The notes under the pieces are model-generated. The model was not told the DNA's origin and made no database searches. It saw only the letters and a program-made list of their open reading frames with translations. This document shows positions 1 to 9,277 of a stretch of 64,000 nt of DNA, one piece after another. The position numbers and the translations under genes were made by a program. Positions within the stretch are counted from its first letter, which is position 1. Every line of letters begins with the position of its first letter. The stretch is from Gammaproteobacteria bacterium (lineage in GTDB: Bacteria; Pseudomonadota; Gammaproteobacteria; Pseudomonadales; Azotimanducaceae), in the NCBI GenBank assembly GCA_026706935.1, contig JAPOXV010000026.1, positions 835,721 through 899,720 of the forward strand, in the 5' to 3' direction.

Positions 1-289
1 CGACGAATTGGTTTCGAATCAGACTCTCGAGCACGGCGACTTCGACTACGACGTTACTCGCTGTCCCCTCCGACAGCACGATGCGATCGATCTCGATTAT
101 CGGGTTGATAAAACGCCAATGCGATTTGAGGCCAAAGATCTCGATTCCTTGGTCCTCAAGCTTGGTGTTCGCGAACTGTTGAACGTAGGTGGGATACGAC
201 GATAGGAATCTGCCGGCAGCTAAGACGAAGGCGCAAAACACCATCAAAACCGTAGCGATATAGAAACTTTTACGAGCGAGTTCAAGCAC
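1..289 (-). CDS. yhdP: YhdP-family AsmA-like envelope protein, N-terminal part (cut by window edge)
   Basis: An open frame runs without a stop from a GTG at 289 down to base 1, giving about 96 residues of a longer protein. The start lies just after the maf stop, so it is probably co-transcribed as the last visible gene of the mre-maf operon. The N-terminus has a cytoplasmic stretch (LELARKSFY), then one hydrophobic membrane segment (about residues 9-27), then a periplasmic region with the pattern GLKSHWRFINP followed by IEIDRIVL. That pattern is typical of the first domain of YhdP/AsmA-like proteins, which are thought to help move phospholipid between membranes. YhdP also follows maf or rng in other gammaproteobacteria. 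The assignment rests on position and this short N-terminus; the rest lies outside the window. Confidence 0.7.
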   Translation of the reverse strand, partial: MLELARKSFYIATVLMVFCAFVLAAGRFLSSYPTYVQQFANTKLEDQGIEIFGLKSHWRFINPIIEIDRIVLSEGTASNVVVEVAVLESLIRNQFV

Positions 290-294
290 GAGTC

Positions 295-903
295 TTAGTC
301 GTGGGTTCGTTTTAAGTACATGGCTTCACGGTGCCGCCAAACGTCGACGCCGAAGTCACAGAGTAATTGATTGGTCTCGACGAGTGGGAGTCCAGCGACA
401 GTACTTGGCTGTCCGCAGATACCTGCTATGAAAATTGCACCTAGACCCTGAATTCCATATGCGCCAGCCTTGTCAACGGGTTCGCCACTGTTCCAGTACC
501 GCTCGAGCTCAACCGACGTAATATCCCTGAACACGACCTCTGCTGTGGCTAGGACGCACTGTTCCTTTTGACCATCGTAGAGACACACGCCAGTCAATAC
601 GCGGTGCCGTGCGCCTCGAAGCAGTTGCAGCATATTTATCGCTTCATTTCGATTGTTGGGTTTCTCAAGAATTTGACCGTCACGAACAACGATCGTATCA
701 GCGCCTAGAGCGGGTAGAGAATCGTGTTGTACCGCTGCGGCTTTCGTGCGTGCGAGTCGTTGAACGTAATCTTCGGGGCACTCAGCAACAAGCTGCCGTT
801 CCAAAATGTCGCTGGGTTTTACTTCGAATTTGATGCCGATTTGACGGAGTAGCGCCGCTCGACGGGGAGAAGCGGAAGCTAATGTAATCTGAGGCTCATT
901 CAC
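295..903 (-). CDS. maf: Maf-family nucleoside triphosphate pyrophosphatase
   Basis: Cytoplasmic house-cleaning enzyme of the Maf/HAM1-like fold that hydrolyses non-canonical or modified nucleoside triphosphates (dTTP/UTP-type in the YhdE branch). The 202-residue product begins with the diagnostic LASASPRRAALL loop (residues 8-19) and carries the conserved ALGADTIVV (about 65-74), LEKP and GAYGIQG (about 147-153) segments expected of Maf. Its length is normal. It overlaps the end of mreD by 4 bp (ATGA), so it is translationally coupled to the cell-shape genes, a classic arrangement. In E. coli the RNase G gene (rng) lies between maf and yhdP; here it is absent from that place. Confidence 0.93.
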   Translation of the reverse strand: MNEPQITLASASPRRAALLRQIGIKFEVKPSDILERQLVAECPEDYVQRLARTKAAAVQHDSLPALGADTIVVRDGQILEKPNNRNEAINMLQLLRGARHRVLTGVCLYDGQKEQCVLATAEVVFRDITSVELERYWNSGEPVDKAGAYGIQGLGAIFIAGICGQPSTVAGLPLVETNQLLCDFGVDVWRHREAMYLKRTHD

Positions 904-1403
904 TGAACGGCGTCGCGGAACTGCGAGTGCTCTGAATTAAGGAGAGGGATTAACAATACCCACCATATCAGCGTCGCGATGGGGGGCATTACGACGCTAC
1001 TTATGAGAATGTCAACGTCAAGCGTAACAAGTAAGAACAACGATTTCGTCGCAGTAACTAAAAAACACAATATCAATACCGCGATACATGACCTTAGCCC
1101 GACACTCGATTGAATGAAGCGAAGCGAAAATCGTCCAGCGAACACCAATGCGAGTAACAGAAGCGAGTTTATCCCCAATGGCTCGTCATACAGTACGTCG
1201 AGAATCAACCCTACGATGAATGCCATGATCAATGAGCATCGTTCATGCTGAAACGCGATCCAGAAGAACCAACATAGGACGATCCAATCAGGTTTTAGAT
1301 TTCTAATCCAATCCGGCACATCGAACGGCATCGGAGCAACACTTAGGATCAACGCCACGATGATCGTCAGCAGGAAATACGACCATCCTTGGGTATCGGT
1401 CAT
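900..1403 (-). CDS. mreD: Rod shape-determining protein MreD
   Basis: Integral inner-membrane component of the elongasome. The 167-residue protein is almost entirely hydrophobic, with about five or six predicted membrane helices. It contains the pattern RNLKPDWIVLCWFFW near residues 34-48 and a GLILDVLYDEPLGINSL segment near 64-81, both characteristic of MreD. It sits between mreC (4-bp ATGA overlap upstream) and maf (4-bp overlap downstream), as in most gammaproteobacteria. Length is typical of the family. Nothing odd is visible. Confidence 0.93.
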   Translation of the reverse strand: MTDTQGWSYFLLTIIVALILSVAPMPFDVPDWIRNLKPDWIVLCWFFWIAFQHERCSLIMAFIVGLILDVLYDEPLGINSLLLLALVFAGRFSLRFIQSSVGLRSCIAVLILCFLVTATKSLFLLVTLDVDILISSVVMPPIATLIWWVLLIPLLNSEHSQFRDAVQ

Positions 1404-2227
1404 GGTTGTTCGACGGGTCCGATGACGTGAAGGTAGGACTTCGACTTTAGGTGCGCGGAAGGCGAGACTGTCACGTGCTTGATAGATTCCGCGACGATAT
1501 CTGTTACGGTTTCGACGACGCCGACGACGAGACCTTCGGGAAAAACACCTCCAAGACCGGATGTAACAACCGTGTCGCCTACCTGAATGTCGCTGCTAAG
1601 GTTCACGTTATCTAGCGTAAGGGGCTCATCGGAGCCATTGCCTGATGCGATGAAATATTGTCTTGTGCGATTCAAAAGGACCGGTGTAGCGTGTCGTTCG
1701 TCGTTAAGCAGTAGCACACGCGACGTATCGGCGAAAACTTCGACTGTTCGACCGTATACACCCCAAGGATCCAATACACCGCTATCTACCTCAATCCCCT
1801 GTCTGGCACCAACATCGATGATTACTTCTTGTCGTTGCCGATTCGGATTTACCTGCACGATTTCACAGACCACTTGGTTCCGCCTGTTCTCCTCAATGTA
1901 GCCTAATGCGTTGCCAAGCTGAGCGATGGTTGTTCGAGCGTGAGCTAATTCCGCGACCGTCGCATTCAGACGACTCACATCCTTCAACAACTGGTCGTTT
2001 CGATCTTGAAGTTCATCCATCGACACGACATAAGAAGCTGCCGCATCTTTGGCGTTTGCAGGCAAGTGAGCTATATACACGATTGGTTGCGCGAGCCATC
2101 GAATAACCGCTTCTAGAGGAATTAGATATCTCGTGTTCGCGCTAACCGCAAGCAAAAGAACCGAACTAATGAATAGCGCAAGGAACAGATGCGTGTTTTG
2201 GACCGTCTGTATAGATCGCAAAGGCAT
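1400..2227 (-). CDS. mreC: Rod shape-determining protein MreC
   Basis: Periplasmic scaffold of the cell-wall elongation machinery, bridging MreB/MreD to PBP2. The 275-residue product has a short cytoplasmic tail, one membrane anchor (about residues 12-30), a coiled-coil stretch (about 68-100, rich in L/D/E/Q) and then the beta-rich MreC core. The core includes IIDVGARQGIEVDSGV (about 133-148), VVTSGLGGVFPEGLVVGVV (about 218-236) and a VTVSPSAHL stretch. It is shorter than the E. coli protein (367 aa) because the C-terminal extension is missing, which is common in the family. It starts 62 bp after mreB and overlaps mreD by 4 bp. Confidence 0.93.
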   Translation of the reverse strand: MPLRSIQTVQNTHLFLALFISSVLLLAVSANTRYLIPLEAVIRWLAQPIVYIAHLPANAKDAAASYVVSMDELQDRNDQLLKDVSRLNATVAELAHARTTIAQLGNALGYIEENRRNQVVCEIVQVNPNRQRQEVIIDVGARQGIEVDSGVLDPWGVYGRTVEVFADTSRVLLLNDERHATPVLLNRTRQYFIASGNGSDEPLTLDNVNLSSDIQVGDTVVTSGLGGVFPEGLVVGVVETVTDIVAESIKHVTVSPSAHLKSKSYLHVIGPVEQP

Positions 2228-2289
2228 CGTATTCGATCTTTAGAGAGCTTTATTGATCGCAACTGAGGCGTTCAAGCTGACGGCTCGTG

Positions 2290-3315
2290 TTACGTTTGGT
2301 ACTCGGGTGCGTTGCCTTCTTGGAGAATCCGACCACACCCATCCGCCACACATTTAAGTGGGTCACTTGCAATAACCACAGGGGTGTCCGTCGCGTCCCG
2401 AATACGCTGATCGAGACCAGACAACAGTGCGCCGCCTCCCGTGAGGACAATGCCCCGATCGGCGATATCAACGATTAACTGCGGTTGGCTCTTTTCAAGA
2501 CAACGACGCACAGCGTCTACGATCTGATTTACAGAGACATTCAACGCGAGATATAGGTCGTTGCTGTCCAAATTGAATCGTTTCGGCATACCAGATTCAA
2601 GATGCTGCCCTTGAATCGTCATCTCTAGTTGCTTGCCTTTCGGGAGTTCAATGGCTGTGCCGATTTCATGTTTGATCTTTTCGGCTGTTAGCTCTCCGAT
2701 TCTGCAACCATGCTTCTGGCGTACATACGTGATGATGTCATTGTCAAACGCATTCCCGGCACATTTCAACGATTCTGAATTCGCGATCGAACCTGCGGAG
2801 AGGATTGCGACGTCTGTCGTTCCTCCGCCGATGTCGACGACCATGCTGCCACTCGCTTCCTGCACTGGCAATCCCGCGCCAACGGCGGCGGCGAGCGGTT
2901 CCTCAATCAAGTAAATCTCGCGCGCGCCCGCAGATCGAGCGGAGTCGCGGATGGCACGCTTCTCAATCGATGTCGATTGCGCAGGGATACATATGATCAC
3001 ACGCGGATACGACGGTAAAACGCGGTTTCCGTTAGCCATCTTTATGAAATGAGCCAACATGGTGTTGGTGACCTCGAAATCCGCCACTTGACCATCCTTC
3101 ATAGGCCGAATGACTTCAATGTTCTGAGGACTAATCCCCAGGAGGCGTTTGGCGTCGGTGCCTACCGCCACTACACTACGGGGTTCTCTTCTTAAAGCAA
3201 CTACTGTAGGTTCGTTTAGTACTATTCCTCGATCTTTTGCAACGATAAGAGTGTTGGCCGTTCCCAGGTCTATTGATAAGTCTTCCGAGAACATGCCGAA
3301 GAGAGTTTTTAGCAA
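2290..3315 (-). CDS. mreB: Rod shape-determining actin homologue MreB
   Basis: Bacterial actin that positions lateral wall synthesis at the inner membrane. Visible motifs are the phosphate-1 loop SIDLGTANT, the phosphate-2 loop VVDIGGGTTDVA and the adenosine loop LTGGGALLSG. I chose the TTG at 3315 as start: it gives MLKTLFGMFSEDLSID, matching the known amphipathic N-terminus of MreB (MLKKFRGMFS in E. coli), and about 341 residues, close to the family's 347. The frame stays open to an ATG at 3375, which would add 20 hydrophobic residues not seen in MreB. An ATG at 3294 would remove the amphipathic helix. It is the first gene of the mreBCD-maf operon, divergent from gatC. Confidence 0.95.
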   Translation of the reverse strand: MLKTLFGMFSEDLSIDLGTANTLIVAKDRGIVLNEPTVVALRREPRSVVAVGTDAKRLLGISPQNIEVIRPMKDGQVADFEVTNTMLAHFIKMANGNRVLPSYPRVIICIPAQSTSIEKRAIRDSARSAGAREIYLIEEPLAAAVGAGLPVQEASGSMVVDIGGGTTDVAILSAGSIANSESLKCAGNAFDNDIITYVRQKHGCRIGELTAEKIKHEIGTAIELPKGKQLEMTIQGQHLESGMPKRFNLDSNDLYLALNVSVNQIVDAVRRCLEKSQPQLIVDIADRGIVLTGGGALLSGLDQRIRDATDTPVVIASDPLKCVADGCGRILQEGNAPEYQT

Positions 3316-3615
3316 TGCAACATTACTCGGAAGTGGTAAAGCAAGGGGCGGTAAGAATACCAAAGCAAATATCACTTTGTGATTTGAAACGGTGTCTGAT
3401 GTTGTGTTGGGTGTAAGTACTTGAATCGTCTAGAAAAATATGTTTGGAGAACATGCTGGACGCATGGGATTACCGTTTGAAGGACTCCCTTCGATCGTAT
3501 TAAGCTAAGCGTTTTGTCCACATAAACCCTCTTTTATCTATACATATGAATAGCATAAAACTCATACTATTCAATTTGAATTGGTTCTTAAAATGTCGCC
3601 TCAATTTGTGTATTC
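3316..3615. promoter_or_regulatory. Divergent mreB / gatC intergenic region
   Basis: About 300 bases separate the mreB start (-) from gatC (+). The part nearer gatC (about 3500-3600) is A/T-rich and should hold the gatCAB promoter; the mreB promoter must lie on the other strand. I found no convincing consensus -35/-10 pair, no terminator hairpin and no RNA gene. Divergent mreB and gatCAB is a recurrent arrangement in gammaproteobacteria such as Pseudomonas. Confidence 0.4.
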
Positions 3616-3912
3616 ATGCACGATATGGACGACGAAACGATTGAGCGACTATTGACCTTAAGTCAGTTATCTCTAGATATAGAAGATAGAGAGAAGATTC
3701 GTCGTGATCTGGATGCGATTATCGGATTCATCGAAATCATGGATCAGGTTAACACAGAAGGGGTTGAACCACTCGCACACGCGGTTGACCTAGATCAGCC
3801 ATTACGGAAAGATCGCGCAGTGATAGATTTTGAAAGGGATGACTTTCAATCCCTCGCACCAAAAACTGCAGATGGGTTCTATCTTGTGCCCAAAGTGCTG
3901 GATCAGCATTGA
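3616..3912 (+). CDS. gatC: Asp/Glu-tRNA amidotransferase subunit C
   Basis: Small subunit of the GatCAB complex, which converts Asp-tRNA(Asn) or Glu-tRNA(Gln) to the amidated form; GatC wraps and stabilises GatA/GatB. The 98-residue product has the expected RLLTLSQLSLDIEDREKI helix (about 11-28), the IIGFIEIMDQVNTEGVEP segment (about 35-53) and a C-terminal DGFYLVPKVL motif. ATG at 3616 is used; ATG 3625 is also possible. The stop overlaps the TTG start of gatA, showing translational coupling. Confidence 0.93.
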   Translation: MHDMDDETIERLLTLSQLSLDIEDREKIRRDLDAIIGFIEIMDQVNTEGVEPLAHAVDLDQPLRKDRAVIDFERDDFQSLAPKTADGFYLVPKVLDQH

Positions 3913-5363
3913 AGCCATTCATTGGGGTGCAGGAACTTCGTAACGATCTGCGAGCAAAGAAATACAGTGCTGTAGAGCTTGCTCACTTCTATCTGAATCG
4001 TATTTCGGAGCTCAACGGTTCGATTAACGGCTTTATTACCGTTGACAGCGAGCGATGTCTAGAACGAGCAGCGTTGGCCGATCGTCAGTTAGCGCACTCG
4101 AACCCACACCCGCTGTGTGGAATCCCAATTGCTCATAAGGATCTGTTCTGTACAAAGGGGGTGCGTACAACGTGTGCTTCGAATATGCTGGGATCGTTTA
4201 TCGCACCCTATGATGCAACGGTCGTCAAACAGACCGCGGAAGCAGGGACAGTCTCTTTGGGTAAAACGAACATGGATGAGTTTGCGATGGGCTCGTCTAA
4301 TGAAACGAGCTGGTTCGGCGTCGTTCGAAATCCTTGGAATCTGAACTGCGTACCAGGTGGATCTTCCGGAGGGACCGCAGCTTCGGTATCGAGCGGTATG
4401 ACGCCATTGGCGACTGGATCGGATACAGGCGGATCGATCCGCCAACCGGCTAGTCTGTGCGGAATAACTGGTCTAAAGCCAACGTATGGGCGAGTGTCCC
4501 GTTTCGGCATGATCGCCTTTGCTTCAAGTTTGGACCAAGGTGGTCCTTTGGCTCATAGTGCAACCGACGTCTATGAGTTACTCGCGGCGATGGAGGGTCA
4601 CGATCCGATGGACTCGACCTCTGCCGACGTTGAGAACACCACATTACCCGCAGGTGATCGATCCTTCGTGATCGGGTATCCCGAATCCCTGTTCGATGAC
4701 TTGGATAGCGACATCGCCGGATGCATCGAGCGCGCGAGGTTGCAGTTTGAGGCACTTGGACACAAAATCGAGGTTGTGGAACTCCCACATATCGATGCGG
4801 CGGTTGCGGCGTATTACGTTATTTCGAGTGCAGAGGCGTCGACGAATCTTGCACGGTACGATGGCGTGCGTTACGGACATCGAACTGAAGTGTCTGAGGA
4901 TTTGTTAGATATGTATTGTCAATCCCGCACTGAAGGATTTGGTCTCGAAGTCAAACGGCGAATACTCACGGGTACTTACTCTTTGTCGGTGGGCTATTTC
5001 GACGCGTATTACCTTAAGGCTCAGAAAATCCGTCGGCTAGTTCGCGATGGTTTTCTTACGGCTTTTGAAAATGTTGACATGATCTTAGCTCCCGTCACAC
5101 CTACCACAGCATTCGAATTCAACTCAATGAAAGCCGATCCGGTAGAAATGTATAAGCAAGATCTTTACACGATACCGGTGAGCTTAGCGGGATTGCCCGC
5201 ATTGTCCTTGCCATGTGGTTTCGTCAATGATCTTCCTGTCGGGATGCAACTAATCGGGCGGCATTTCGCGGAAGGTGAAGTATTGGCAGGTGGAATGGCG
5301 TTTCAGGACCGAACGGACTGGCATGAACACCACCCGACTTTGGAGTCTGCTAGCGCGTTGTGA
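3909..5363 (+). CDS. gatA: Asp/Glu-tRNA amidotransferase subunit A
   Basis: Amidase-signature glutaminase subunit that releases ammonia from glutamine for tRNA-dependent amidation. The Ser-cisSer-Lys triad context is visible: GIPIAHKDLF (Lys near residue 78), GGSSGGTAASV (about 152-162) and GSDTGGSIRQPA (about 171-182). At 484 residues it is full length. The start is a TTG at 3909, overlapping the gatC stop (TTGA); no better in-frame ATG lies nearby, and MKPFIGVQELRNDLRAKKYSAVEL aligns with normal GatA N-termini only from here. It overlaps gatB by 4 bp (GTGA). Confidence 0.95.
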   Translation: MKPFIGVQELRNDLRAKKYSAVELAHFYLNRISELNGSINGFITVDSERCLERAALADRQLAHSNPHPLCGIPIAHKDLFCTKGVRTTCASNMLGSFIAPYDATVVKQTAEAGTVSLGKTNMDEFAMGSSNETSWFGVVRNPWNLNCVPGGSSGGTAASVSSGMTPLATGSDTGGSIRQPASLCGITGLKPTYGRVSRFGMIAFASSLDQGGPLAHSATDVYELLAAMEGHDPMDSTSADVENTTLPAGDRSFVIGYPESLFDDLDSDIAGCIERARLQFEALGHKIEVVELPHIDAAVAAYYVISSAEASTNLARYDGVRYGHRTEVSEDLLDMYCQSRTEGFGLEVKRRILTGTYSLSVGYFDAYYLKAQKIRRLVRDGFLTAFENVDMILAPVTPTTAFEFNSMKADPVEMYKQDLYTIPVSLAGLPALSLPCGFVNDLPVGMQLIGRHFAEGEVLAGGMAFQDRTDWHEHHPTLESASAL

Positions 5364-6799
5364 GTCGTCATTGGGAACCAGTCGTCGGCATTGAGGTCCA
5401 CGTTCAGTTAGCGACGAGATCAAAAATCTTCTCAAGTACGTCAGTGGAATTTGGCGCGGAGCCAAACGTGCGCGCGAATTTGATTGATTTAGCGATGCCA
5501 GGTGCTCTACCGGTTTTAAACGAAGAAGCAGTCACGATGGCTGTAAAGTTCGGCTTGGCGATCGATGCTGAGATTGCGGAGAAATGCGTCTTCGATCGCA
5601 AGAACTATTTCTATCCCGACCTTCCGAAGGGGTACCAGATTAGTCAGTTCGAATTGCCAATCGTCGGGCGAGGTCAACTATCAATATTTCTTGAAGATGG
5701 TTCGGTTCGGCAGATAGGTATTACTCGAGCGCACCTAGAGGAGGATGCTGGTAAGTCAGTCCATGATCGGTTCTCTGAATCCACGGGGATTGATCTCAAT
5801 CGTGCAGGAACGCCGTTACTTGAGATTGTCACGGAGCCTGATATGCGTTCGGCAGCGGAAGCAGCCGCGTGTTTCCGCCAGATTCACTCATTAGTTCGTT
5901 GGCTTGAGATTTGTGATGGAAATCTCGCGGAAGGATCCATGCGTTGTGACGCAAATGTTTCAGTGAGACCGGTTGGTGACGAGTCGTTTGGGGAACGGAC
6001 TGAGATCAAGAACATTAATTCGTTTCGGTTTGTTGAGCGTGCTCTGAATTACGAGATTGAGCGACAGATTGACGTTCTTGAGGCTGGTGGAGAAGTCGTT
6101 CGTGAAACGCGTCAGTACGATGCGACCCGCGACATGACGTTGTCGATGCGAAGTAAAGAACTATCTGACGACTACCGCTACTTCCCAGATCCTGATCTCT
6201 TACCGTTGCGTCTCTCTAGCGAATTCGTAGCGAGAGCGCGTTCGACGATGCCTGAATTACCTCAGCAGAAGCTTGAACGGTTTATTTCGGACTATTCTCT
6301 GGCGCAACCCGTCGCAGTTAGATTGACCCGAGATCCTAGTATCGCATCGTATTTCGAATCGACGGTTGCCTTGGGTGCGGATCCACAGCTATCCGCAAAT
6401 TGGTTACTTGGGGAAGTGGCCGCGGCTCTTAAAAGAGAAGAGAAGGACTACGCTGACATACCCGTCTCGTCAGCACAGCTGGCAGACTTGATCAAACGAC
6501 TGCAGGATAAAACCTTGTCTTCAACGCTTGCGAAGGTGGTTTTTGAGCACATCTGGACATCCGACGGTTCTGTCGACGAAATCATTGAGCGTCAGGGGCT
6601 TCGTCAACTAAACGATACCGACGAGTTACGTACACTGGTCCAGCGCATCATTACGGATCACCCAGACCAAATCGAGCAGATCCAGAGCGGAGCGACAAAA
6701 GTGATGGGCTATCTAGTGGGTCAGGTAATGAAGGCGTCCCAAGGTAAAGCAGACCCTCGACAGGTTAGCGATCTATTAAAACGTATGCTAAATATATAA
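5360..6799 (+). CDS. gatB: Asp/Glu-tRNA amidotransferase subunit B
   Basis: tRNA-binding and kinase-like subunit of GatCAB that activates the side-chain carboxylate on mischarged tRNA. Starts with a GTG overlapping the gatA stop. The N-terminus carries the family hallmark VVGIEVHVQLATRSKIFS (about 8-25). KNYFYPDLPKGYQISQ (about 82-97) and the LNRAGTPLLEIVTEPD segment (about 146-161) are also typical, and the C-terminal YqeY-like tail ends in GYLVGQVMKASQGKADP. Length (479 aa) is normal. It completes the gatCAB operon; I see no hairpin terminator in the 84 bases before cysD. Confidence 0.95.
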   Translation: MSRHWEPVVGIEVHVQLATRSKIFSSTSVEFGAEPNVRANLIDLAMPGALPVLNEEAVTMAVKFGLAIDAEIAEKCVFDRKNYFYPDLPKGYQISQFELPIVGRGQLSIFLEDGSVRQIGITRAHLEEDAGKSVHDRFSESTGIDLNRAGTPLLEIVTEPDMRSAAEAAACFRQIHSLVRWLEICDGNLAEGSMRCDANVSVRPVGDESFGERTEIKNINSFRFVERALNYEIERQIDVLEAGGEVVRETRQYDATRDMTLSMRSKELSDDYRYFPDPDLLPLRLSSEFVARARSTMPELPQQKLERFISDYSLAQPVAVRLTRDPSIASYFESTVALGADPQLSANWLLGEVAAALKREEKDYADIPVSSAQLADLIKRLQDKTLSSTLAKVVFEHIWTSDGSVDEIIERQGLRQLNDTDELRTLVQRIITDHPDQIEQIQSGATKVMGYLVGQVMKASQGKADPRQVSDLLKRMLNI

Positions 6800-6883
6800 C
6801 ATAAAATAATATGTATTACCGATAAATAAATCGTAGCGTTATTTAGAATAACTCGCCCACTCGCTGAATGAGCGCAAGAGCTA

Positions 6884-7795
6884 ATGAGCGCAGCATACAA
6901 GCTGACGCATCTTGAGCAGTTAGAAGCGGAGAGTATCTACATCATGCGCGAGGTTGTTGCCGAGCGCGAAAACCCCGTATTGATGTACTCCATCGGAAAG
7001 GACTCTTCCGTTTTACTGCATCTTGCGAAAAAAGCTTTCTATCCTGGAAAGCTGCCTTTTCCGTTACTTCACGTTGACACGACGTGGAAGTTCAGAGACA
7101 TGATCGCGTTCAGGGATCGCCTCGCCACAAAAGGTGAGTTTAACTTGATCGTGTACACGAATGAAGAGGGTAGAGATAGCGACGTAAACCCATTCGATTA
7201 CGACGCTGATACGTATACCCAAATCATGAAGACGGATGCGCTCAAGACAGCATTAGATAAGTACGAGTTTGATGCAGCTTTCGGTGGTGCACGGCGGGAC
7301 GAAGAAAAATCACGAGCGAAAGAACGCGTGTTTTCACTTCGCGATAAATATCACCAGTGGGATCCAAGCAATCAACGTCCAGAATTGTGGAATATCTATA
7401 ACAGCAATATTCGCAAAGACGAAGAGATTCGGGTTTTTCCGCTTTCGAACTGGACTGAGCTCGACGTATGGCAGTACATCTATCAGCAAGGAATCGATAT
7501 TGTTCCACTCTATTTCGCAAAGGAACGTCCTGTCGTACGTAGGCGCGGAACTTGGATTTTGGTAGACGACGAACGAATGCGTCTCGAACCCGATGAAAGT
7601 CCTGAAATGCGTATGGTGCGCTTCAGAACGTTGGGTTGCTACCCCCTTTCTGGGGCGATTGAATCGAATGCGTCTACGCTACCTGAGATCATCCACGAAA
7701 TGCTCGTCGCGGATACATCTGAGAGGCAGGGACGTTTGATTGATCACGATACTGCAGCATCGATGGAGACTAAGAAGCAAGAAGGGTATTTCTAG
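6884..7795 (+). CDS. cysD: Sulfate adenylyltransferase subunit 2 (CysD)
   Basis: Catalytic ATP pyrophosphatase subunit of heterodimeric ATP sulfurylase, which makes adenosine 5'-phosphosulfate in assimilatory sulfate activation. The PP-loop [14 protein letters not shown] lies at about residues 35-48, followed by [16 protein letters not shown] and the [16 protein letters not shown] segment (about 133-148) that identifies CysD. The end ([20 protein letters not shown]) is also typical. Length 303 aa is normal. cysN starts directly after the stop, so the two form an operon. Confidence 0.95.
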   Translation: MSAAYKLTHLEQLEAESIYIMREVVAERENPVLMYSIGKDSSVLLHLAKKAFYPGKLPFPLLHVDTTWKFRDMIAFRDRLATKGEFNLIVYTNEEGRDSDVNPFDYDADTYTQIMKTDALKTALDKYEFDAAFGGARRDEEKSRAKERVFSLRDKYHQWDPSNQRPELWNIYNSNIRKDEEIRVFPLSNWTELDVWQYIYQQGIDIVPLYFAKERPVVRRRGTWILVDDERMRLEPDESPEMRMVRFRTLGCYPLSGAIESNASTLPEIIHEMLVADTSERQGRLIDHDTAASMETKKQEGYF

Positions 7796-9175
7796 ATGAT
7801 GGGTCAACCCGCGGTCGCGGAATCTCAACTAAAGTTACCTCTTGCACGGGCATTGGAGCGCGACGTGCCAGACATCGAGTACATCAACGACTACTTAGTG
7901 GAAAATGAACGAACGGAGTTGTTGAAGTTTTTGACGTGTGGTAGCGTTGATGACGGCAAAAGCACGCTGATCGGTCGATTGTTATACGACTCCAACAAGG
8001 TTTATGAAGATCATCTAAACGCACTTATTCGCGACAGTAGGCGCTTGGGTCACAATAGCGATGATCTCGAATTCGCGTTGTTAGCTGATGGCCTAAAAGC
8101 AGAGCAAGAACAAGGCATCACGATTGATGTCGCATATCGCTACTTCGCGACAAGCTCCCGAAAGTACATCATCGCGGACTGCCCTGGTCATAGCCAATAC
8201 ACGAAGAACATGGCAACAGGTGCGAGTAATTGCGAACTCGCGGTCATCCTGATTGATGCGCAAAACGGCGTACTCGACCAGACGCGTCGCCATTCACTCA
8301 TCGTAAGTTTGCTTGGAATCAGTCAGGTTGTCGTTGCGATTAACAAGATGGATTTGGTTGATTACAACGAGCGGATTTACGAACGCATTCGTGAAGAGTA
8401 CCTTGACTTCTCGAAGGATCTGGGTTTTGCGCAGACGTCATTCGTTCCAGTTGCAGCAAAGTTTGGCGAGAACGTCGTACATCACTCGACCAACATGGAC
8501 TGGTATGCCGGTGATACCATCATCGAATTGCTCGAACAAGCGCCCGTTCGTGCGGATCAACGTTTCGATCAATTCTGTATGACCGTACAGCGAGTTCACC
8601 ACCCAAGCGAGGACTTTCGCGGCTATTCCGGCACAATCACAAAAGGCGTACTTCGTCCTGGTGATCGAGTTGTGGTTCTACCTTCGGGGCATGAAACACA
8701 CGTAGAACGAATCGTGACGATGGATGGGGATTTAGAGACTAGTTTTGCGCCTCAAGCTGTTACGGTAATGGTCAGCGACAAGCTAAGTATTAACCGAGGC
8801 GATACATTGGTGTCGCCCAGCTATACGCCGCGCGTAAGTGATGTTTTTTTAGCCAATGTGGTTTGGATGGCGGAAAAACCGCTCGTGGCTAAAAAGACCT
8901 ACCTATTCAAGATGGGTGCGCGCCAGGTCACCGGACAGGTTTCTGAATTTGTGCATCGACTCAATGTCAATACACAAGCACATGAGTCATGTGAACAGCT
9001 CGATGCGAACGAAATCGGATTGGCACGCATTCAACTCCAACGTCCCGTTGTATTCGAAGATTACGTCGACGACAGGACGATGGGCTCGTTTATAGTGATA
9101 GATCGGATTTCTAACGAGACAGTTGGGGCGGGCATGATTTGTGACCATGCGGCAACAGAAACTGGCGCGGCTTAA
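7796..9175 (+). CDS. cysN: Sulfate adenylyltransferase subunit 1, GTPase (CysN)
   Basis: GTPase subunit that couples GTP hydrolysis to APS formation by CysD. G1 loop TCGSVDDGKSTLIGRLL is at about residues 46-62, the G3 motif DCPGHSQYTKNM at about 129-140 and G4 NKMD at about 184-187, followed by EF-Tu-like beta domains. At 459 residues it is the stand-alone form: no APS-kinase (CysC) domain is fused to it and no cysC is seen in the window. The double ATG at 7796/7799 leaves a one-codon uncertainty in the start. Confidence 0.94.
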   Translation: MMGQPAVAESQLKLPLARALERDVPDIEYINDYLVENERTELLKFLTCGSVDDGKSTLIGRLLYDSNKVYEDHLNALIRDSRRLGHNSDDLEFALLADGLKAEQEQGITIDVAYRYFATSSRKYIIADCPGHSQYTKNMATGASNCELAVILIDAQNGVLDQTRRHSLIVSLLGISQVVVAINKMDLVDYNERIYERIREEYLDFSKDLGFAQTSFVPVAAKFGENVVHHSTNMDWYAGDTIIELLEQAPVRADQRFDQFCMTVQRVHHPSEDFRGYSGTITKGVLRPGDRVVVLPSGHETHVERIVTMDGDLETSFAPQAVTVMVSDKLSINRGDTLVSPSYTPRVSDVFLANVVWMAEKPLVAKKTYLFKMGARQVTGQVSEFVHRLNVNTQAHESCEQLDANEIGLARIQLQRPVVFEDYVDDRTMGSFIVIDRISNETVGAGMICDHAATETGAA

Positions 9176-9277
9176 TCTCGACGCGAAATATCGACTGGTC
9201 TTCTAAAAAAGTAACCGCGACCGGTGGTCGGGCGTGTGCCTATTCTTAGCGTCTAGCGAAGTGGAACGTAAGTAAAG

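Noticed and set aside
9218-9230. Hairpin CGACC-GGT-GGTCG after cysN as terminator
   Set aside because: Five-base stem with no T run; too weak.
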